Below are positions 5,612 to 8,848 of a stretch of DNA of 8,848 nt, piece after piece (the first letter of the stretch is position 1; every line of letters begins with the position of its first letter). The position numbers were made by a program, and so were the translations under genes. Source of the stretch: Collinsella sp. AF02-46-1 (GTDB lineage: Bacteria; Actinomycetota; Coriobacteriia; Coriobacteriales; Coriobacteriaceae); contig CAKXKM010000076.1 of assembly GCA_934876235.1 (NCBI GenBank), positions 1-8,848 on the forward strand, read 5' to 3'. The notes below the pieces were generated by a model. The model made no database searches and was not told where the DNA came from. It saw only the letters and a list, made by a program, of their open reading frames with translations.

Positions 5612-5676
5612 ACATGGCCACCTTTCCTGTCGCTGCCGCTATCGGCTTTTCCCATCCATGATACCCCGCCGCGCAC

Positions 5677-5702
5677 AAAAAAGACGGCCCCGAAGGACCG
5701 CC
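5677..5702 (-). terminator. Intrinsic terminator of the BI-1 family gene, UUCG tetraloop
   Basis: On the minus strand GGCGGTCC (5702-5695) pairs with GGGCCGTC (5690-5683) through 8 bp with two G-U pairs, closed by a TTCG tetraloop (5694-5691) and followed by six T residues (5682-5677). It lies 49 nt after the BI-1 stop codon. Confidence 0.92.
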
Positions 5703-5751
5703 TTTCGCATCGTTTTACCGTGTCCGGCAGGAAGCATCGCAATGCCGCGTT

Positions 5752-6447
5752 TTAATCGCGACGGCCGAGGATGTTCAGGATGCGTAGGAACACGTTGATA
5801 ATGTCCACGAACAGATTGGACGCCATGAGCACCGCATTGGGCAGCGTAGGCGGCACCGTCGTGGCCACATAGGTGTCGTAGCCAATAAAGCCGGCAAACA
5901 CCACAATCACGATCAGGTCGGTGATGGACTGCGAAACGCCCATGAACATCAGCACGATCTCGACCAGAATCGTGGCAAGCAAGATGCCAAAACCAATGCC
6001 ATACACACGCTGGAAGAACTTGGGGAAGGTCACGCCCAGCGCACCAAAGACAAAGGTGATGGCGGCCGTGGCGATAAAGGCGGTGTTAATGGTAGGCAGG
6101 TCGTAGTTGGCAAGACCAAACGACGCCGTCAGGCCAAAGGTGCTCGCAAAGATCACGTAACCCGCGAGTGACAGCCCCACGGACTGCGTGCCCGCAGCAG
6201 CCGACATCATGACGATGCCGACGATGGTCAGAATAAACGAGCCAAAGACCAGCGGCAAAGCGGCGCCGCTCATCATCATGCGGGCAAACGCCATGGTGCT
6301 CGTAAAGTAGGCACCGGCACCCATGGCGCAAAAGCCCAAAAAGATCAGAGCAGACATGACAAGGTTGTACGCGCGCGGCGACATCTCCTTGGCACGGCTT
6401 GCGCCGGTCTCGATGGGGCCATTCTGATAGCCCTGGATATCGTTCAT
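5752..6447 (-). CDS. BI-1/YccA-family membrane protein (Bax inhibitor-1-like)
   Basis: This 231-residue protein is an integral membrane member of the TMBIM/BI-1 family, whose Bacillus member YetJ is a pH-gated calcium leak channel. After a short polar N-terminus (residues 1-25) there are about seven hydrophobic segments, at roughly 28-47, 63-82, 88-110, 121-140, 150-170, 175-192 and 203-222. The C-terminus LFVDIINVFLRILNILGRRD is a family hallmark. D191 in GFIGYDTY and D215 in LFVDIINVF match the two aspartates of the pH-sensing pair and are 24 residues apart, as in YetJ. The physiological role in this organism is not known. The start at 6447 has AAAGGA 7 nt upstream. TACAAT at 6509-6504 on the minus strand is a reasonable -10 but has no clear -35. 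A UUCG-loop terminator follows. Confidence 0.93.
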   Translation of the reverse strand: MNDIQGYQNGPIETGASRAKEMSPRAYNLVMSALIFLGFCAMGAGAYFTSTMAFARMMMSGAALPLVFGSFILTIVGIVMMSAAAGTQSVGLSLAGYVIFASTFGLTASFGLANYDLPTINTAFIATAAITFVFGALGVTFPKFFQRVYGIGFGILLATILVEIVLMFMGVSQSITDLIVIVVFAGFIGYDTYVATTVPPTLPNAVLMASNLFVDIINVFLRILNILGRRD

Positions 6448-6527
6448 ACTTTCGTCCTTTCAAAAAGCACCGCGACGGCGCCGTAGCTGACAAGTTTCCT
6501 GCCATTGTACCCGAACGCCACGCGTTC

Positions 6528-6866
6528 TTACCTGCGGCGCTCGCCCTCGAGCGTACGATCAAAAGCCCAGACCCACCAACGCATCACGTGCGCCTGCGAG
6601 CCGTCCGCCCGCTCACGCGTTTGGTCCTCTAGATACAACTCGGTCGCATGTCCGCCAAAACGTACCTTATAGGTTGCCGTACGAATGCCGTGAACCGTCA
6701 GGCCAAAACCGGTGGACGAGACAATCTCGTCAATCGTAAAGCAGCGACCGTCAACCCAGCAGACGGTAACCGGCACAACCTGTCCGCCCGCGAGAATGCG
6801 AGCCACGACGTCCACATACTGCTTGTGCACGCGCCGAGTTTTGCCGTCTGTCTGTCGATATTCCAT
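6528..6866 (-). CDS. Small conserved protein of unknown function, probably leaderless
   Basis: The 112-residue protein starts MEYRQTDGKT and has a compact core, QYVDVVARILAGGQVVPVTV at residues 16-35 followed by CWVDGRCFTIDEIV (36-49) and ATYKVRFGGHATELYLE (64-80), then a Trp-rich end (RWWVWAFDR). The pattern YVDVxA...G...P..(I/V)xWxDGRxFxID recalls a small uncharacterised cytoplasmic protein family common in Firmicutes and related bacteria; that match is from memory. It has no signal peptide, membrane segment or cysteine cluster. The start at 6866 is preferred over upstream in-frame ATGs at 6887 and 6953, because a good promoter places the transcript start on the A of this ATG and the residues before it look non-coding. 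It reads away from the phosphate permease gene. Confidence 0.72.
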   Translation of the reverse strand: MEYRQTDGKTRRVHKQYVDVVARILAGGQVVPVTVCWVDGRCFTIDEIVSSTGFGLTVHGIRTATYKVRFGGHATELYLEDQTRERADGSQAHVMRWWVWAFDRTLEGERRR

Positions 6867-6873
6867 GGCCCCT

Positions 6874-6903
6874 ATTATCGAACGCATGTTTGCATGTTGT
6901 AAA
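6874..6903 (-). promoter_or_regulatory. Promoter of the small conserved gene, giving a leaderless mRNA
   Basis: On the minus strand TTTACA (6903-6898, five of six matches to the -35 consensus) is followed after 18 nt by GATAAT (6879-6874, five of six to -10). Seven bases later comes the A of the ATG at 6866, a normal distance for a transcription start. No usable ribosome binding site fits, because AGGGG ends 2 nt before the ATG. Together these suggest a leaderless transcript, common in actinobacteria. Confidence 0.5.
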
Positions 6904-6973
6904 GCGAACAGACTGTGGTTTTGGAGTGTCGGAGCAAACGCACGCGTCCGCATGGCGTGTTAGCAAAAAGAAC

Positions 6974-6983
6974 GACCGCGGTC
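6974..6983. repeat. GACCGCGGTC palindrome in the divergent intergenic region
   Basis: A perfect 10-bp palindrome lies in the 250-nt region between the divergent small conserved gene and the phosphate permease gene. It could be an operator, but one short GC-rich palindrome is weak evidence in a GC-rich genome. Confidence 0.25.
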
Positions 6984-7054
6984 AACAGGGCTAATATTCA
7001 ATTTTAGTACCAAAAAATTCACTTCTCCCATCAGAACTCCGTAAAGAAACCCGC

Positions 7055-7086
7055 AGGAGGTGATACGATTTATCATGTTTTTGTAA
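7055..7086 (+). promoter_or_regulatory. Strong ribosome binding site with a three-codon ORF upstream of the phosphate permease gene
   Basis: AGGAGGTGAT (7055-7064) is an almost complete complement of the 16S rRNA 3' end, the strongest such match in the window. The first start codon after it is ATG at 7075, which opens only ATG TTT TTG TAA (7075-7086). Spacing from AGGAGG is 14 nt, longer than optimal. The mini-ORF is in the same frame as the permease, 30 nt before its ATG. It could be a regulatory leader peptide, a remnant of an earlier start, or chance. Confidence 0.35.
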
Positions 7087-7116
7087 CGAGTCTGCAAATA
7101 TCGAGAAAGCCCATAT

Positions 7117-8166
7117 ATGGACGTAACGTTCTCAACCTTCCTCGGCCAGCTTGTGTCGAACCCAGTCCTTGCCGTCACCGTGATCCTCGCGCTCGGCGCC
7201 ATCTTCGTCAACGGATGGACCGACGCGCCCAACGCCATCGCGACCTGCGTCACCACGCGCTGCATGCCCGCCCGCGCCGCCATCCTCATGAGCGCCGCAT
7301 TCAACTTCTTGGGCGTGCTCATCATGACGCACTTTAACGCGAGCGTCGCCAACACCATCTCACATATCGTCGACTTTGGCGGAAACAGCACCATGGCACT
7401 CGCGTGCCTCTGTGCGGCGCTGTTCTCCATCGTCGTCTACGGTGCTACGGCATCGCGTTTTGGTATCCCCACTTCGCAAAGCCACAGCCTCATCGCCGGC
7501 CTGACCGGAGCTGCTATCGCCCTCGGTGGTGCCAACAGCGTCAACATTCACGAGTGGATGAAGGTTATCTACGGCCTGGCGCTCTCCATTGGCCTGGGCT
7601 TTGTCATGGGCTGGATCCTGTGCAAGCTCGTCTCGATTCTTTTCGCCGCCGCCAACAGGCGACGCGCCAACGTTTTCTTTAAATATGCTCAGATTGCGAG
7701 TGCCGCGGCCATGAGCTTTATGCACGGCGCGCAGGATGGACAGAAGTTCATCGGCGTGCTCTTTTTAGGTGTCGCCTTCGCCAACGGCCAGACTAGCGTC
7801 GGCGACGCCGGCATCCCCATCTGGATCATGCTGCTGTGCTCGGCCACCATGGGCATCGGCACCAGTGTGGGCGGCGAGCGCATCATCAAGTCCGTCGGCC
7901 AGAGCATGGTCAAGCTCGAAAAGTACCAGGGCTTCTCCGCCGACCTGGCGGGCGCCGCGAACCTGCTGCTTGCCACCCTTACCGGCATCCCCGTGTCCTC
8001 CACGCACATCAAGACCTGCGCCATCATGGGCGTCGGTGCCGTCAAACGCCTCTCGGCCATCAACTTCGGCGTCGTCAAGGACATGATGTTCACCTGGTTC
8101 TTCACCTTCCCCGCCTGCGGACTCATCAGCTTTGTCATGGCCAAGCTGTTCATGATGTTCCTCTAG
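7117..8166 (+). CDS. PiT-family inorganic phosphate permease
   Basis: This 349-residue membrane protein belongs to the PiT family, low-affinity phosphate carriers driven by cation or proton symport. The inverted duplicated signatures are clear. In the first half NGWTDAPNAIAT (32-43) contains the conserved D36, and GIPTSQSHS (116-124) contains the SQSH loop. In the second half MHGAQDGQK (202-210) contains D207, and GIPVSSTH (290-297) matches the usual GIPVSTTH. Hydrophobic segments alternate throughout, with a charged cytoplasmic stretch near RRRANVFFKY (181-190). The length fits bacterial PiT proteins without the long central loop. The ATG at 7117 has only a weak upstream purine stretch (GAGAAAG), while a far better ribosome binding site lies at 7055-7060 before an in-frame stop. 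A DUF47 gene follows after 67 nt with no terminator, so the two are probably co-transcribed. I see no recognisable Pho box. Confidence 0.95.
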   Translation: MDVTFSTFLGQLVSNPVLAVTVILALGAIFVNGWTDAPNAIATCVTTRCMPARAAILMSAAFNFLGVLIMTHFNASVANTISHIVDFGGNSTMALACLCAALFSIVVYGATASRFGIPTSQSHSLIAGLTGAAIALGGANSVNIHEWMKVIYGLALSIGLGFVMGWILCKLVSILFAAANRRRANVFFKYAQIASAAAMSFMHGAQDGQKFIGVLFLGVAFANGQTSVGDAGIPIWIMLLCSATMGIGTSVGGERIIKSVGQSMVKLEKYQGFSADLAGAANLLLATLTGIPVSSTHIKTCAIMGVGAVKRLSAINFGVVKDMMFTWFFTFPACGLISFVMAKLFMMFL

Positions 8167-8233
8167 CCACACCGAGCGTCCATCCGGACCGCAAAACTTC
8201 GCCCACCCGTCTTCGCCTCGAAAGGACCCACTC

Positions 8234-8848
8234 ATGGCAAAGAAACCCGATTCATTCTACTTTGACAACTACGTCGCCTGCGCCGACCTTGCCGTCCAGG
8301 CCGCCGAGCTGCTTACCAAGATTTTCGAGAACTTCGATCCCGCGAAGATTCACGATATGCTCGACAAGATGCACGCGATCGAGCATGCGGCCGACAAGAA
8401 GCACCATGAGCTTGAGGACGCCCTGCTCACGGCCTTTATCACCCCGCTTGAGCGCGAGGACCTGGATCTGATGAGCTGCTCGCTCGACACCGTGCTCGAC
8501 CGTATCGAGGGCGTCGTGCAGCGCGTCTACTTCACCAACATCCAGAGCATCCATCCCGACGCCATCGTCATCGCCCACAAGGTGACCGACGCCTGCCGCG
8601 CCATGAAGGACCTGATGGTCGAGCTGCCCAACTACCGCAAGTCCAAGACGCTGCGCGAGCTCGTCATCCAGATCAACACCATCGAGTCCGAGGCCGACGA
8701 GCTCTATATCAACGCCATGCGTAACCTGCACGTTAACGGCAAGGACCCGCTCGAGGTTATCGCCTGGCGTGACGTGTACGCCTTCCTGGAGTACTGCGCC
8801 GACTGCTGCGAGAATGTGGCCGATGTCGTGGATTCGATCGTCATGAAG
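8234..8848 (+). CDS. DUF47/PhoU-like protein, partner of the phosphate permease (3' end cut by window)
   Basis: 205 codons are visible from the ATG at 8234 to the window edge. AAAGGA (8221-8226) lies 7 nt upstream. The protein is all-helical and rich in charged residues. It has the PhoU_div (DUF47) features: an early helix FDNYVACADLAVQAAELL, the motif IEHAADKKHHELEDAL with ITPLEREDL at about 69-77, and later INTIESEADELYINAM and a C-terminal helix EYCADCCENVADVVDSIVMK. The motifs E..AD and D....LD..... probably bind metal, as in PhoU-like proteins. Members are often encoded next to PiT permeases and are thought to regulate them. Family length is about 205-215 residues, so only the last few residues are likely missing. 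The order here is permease first. Confidence 0.93.
   Translation, partial: MAKKPDSFYFDNYVACADLAVQAAELLTKIFENFDPAKIHDMLDKMHAIEHAADKKHHELEDALLTAFITPLEREDLDLMSCSLDTVLDRIEGVVQRVYFTNIQSIHPDAIVIAHKVTDACRAMKDLMVELPNYRKSKTLRELVIQINTIESEADELYINAMRNLHVNGKDPLEVIAWRDVYAFLEYCADCCENVADVVDSIVMK

Noticed and set aside
5658..5663. TATCAT on the minus strand as a -10 element for the macrodomain gene
   Set aside because: It matches the -10 consensus at five of six positions, but no -35 is visible at 16-18 nt, where the BI-1 terminator lies. It is too weak to list as a promoter.
4595..5755. 386-codon open frame on the + strand opposite the macrodomain gene
   Set aside because: It is a GC-driven antisense shadow. 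Its sequence is low-complexity Leu/Gly/His/Arg with no recognisable domain, it crosses the macrodomain gene start and the BI-1 terminator, and the minus-strand gene has clear family motifs.
6513..6527. Perfect hairpin GAACGC-CAC-GCGTTC directly after the stop of the small conserved gene
   Set aside because: It has no T-tract after it on the minus strand and only six pairs, so it is not a convincing intrinsic terminator.
3049..6866. The idea that the pentapeptide, SGNH, macrodomain and BI-1 genes form a defence or ADP-ribosylation system
   Set aside because: Terminators follow three of the genes, no ADP-ribosyltransferase or toxin gene is nearby, and the families are common as single housekeeping genes. 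Adjacency alone does not support a system.

Overview
This 8.8-kb window is GC-rich chromosomal DNA. Its codon use (strong G/C third positions), strong purine-rich ribosome binding sites and gene set point to an actinobacterium, most likely a gut Coriobacteriia such as Collinsella. That assignment is inference from style and gene content, because no rRNA or other marker gene is present. I see no mobile element, CRISPR array, tRNA or rRNA.

Left part (1-2903): a truncated membrane-anchored protein of unknown function runs leftward off the window. Divergent from it is a thiamine block on the + strand. A TPP riboswitch whose 3' end carries the ribosome binding site is followed by thiC (HMP-P synthase), then a 177-nt gap with a palindrome, a promoter-like sequence and a GC-rich hairpin, and then thiD (HMP/HMP-P kinase). 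ThiC and ThiD together supply the pyrimidine half of thiamine. No thiazole or coupling enzyme lies in the window.

Middle part (3049-6866, all - strand): five apparently separately transcribed genes. Reading in their direction of transcription they are a short conserved protein (probably leaderless), a BI-1/YccA-family membrane protein, a TIGR02452-type macrodomain protein related to poly(ADP-ribose) glycohydrolases, an SGNH/GDSL hydrolase, and a pentapeptide-repeat protein. Strong intrinsic terminators follow the BI-1, macrodomain and SGNH genes. A large perfect inverted repeat, probably a two-way terminator, separates the convergent thiD and pentapeptide genes.

Right part (7117-8848, + strand): a PiT-family phosphate permease, followed 67 nt later by a DUF47 (PhoU-like) protein cut by the window edge. 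They look like one phosphate-uptake operon.

Most of the window is ordinary housekeeping sequence, and I do not see a convincing new multi-gene system. The points most worth checking are the macrodomain protein with QEA in place of the catalytic QEE motif and a long acidic insert, the unbroken 30-unit pentapeptide helix with a cysteine ladder and a Qnr/MfpA-like C-terminus, the riboswitch/ribosome-binding-site overlap, the palindrome and hairpin ahead of thiD, and the in-frame three-codon ORF ahead of the phosphate permease.
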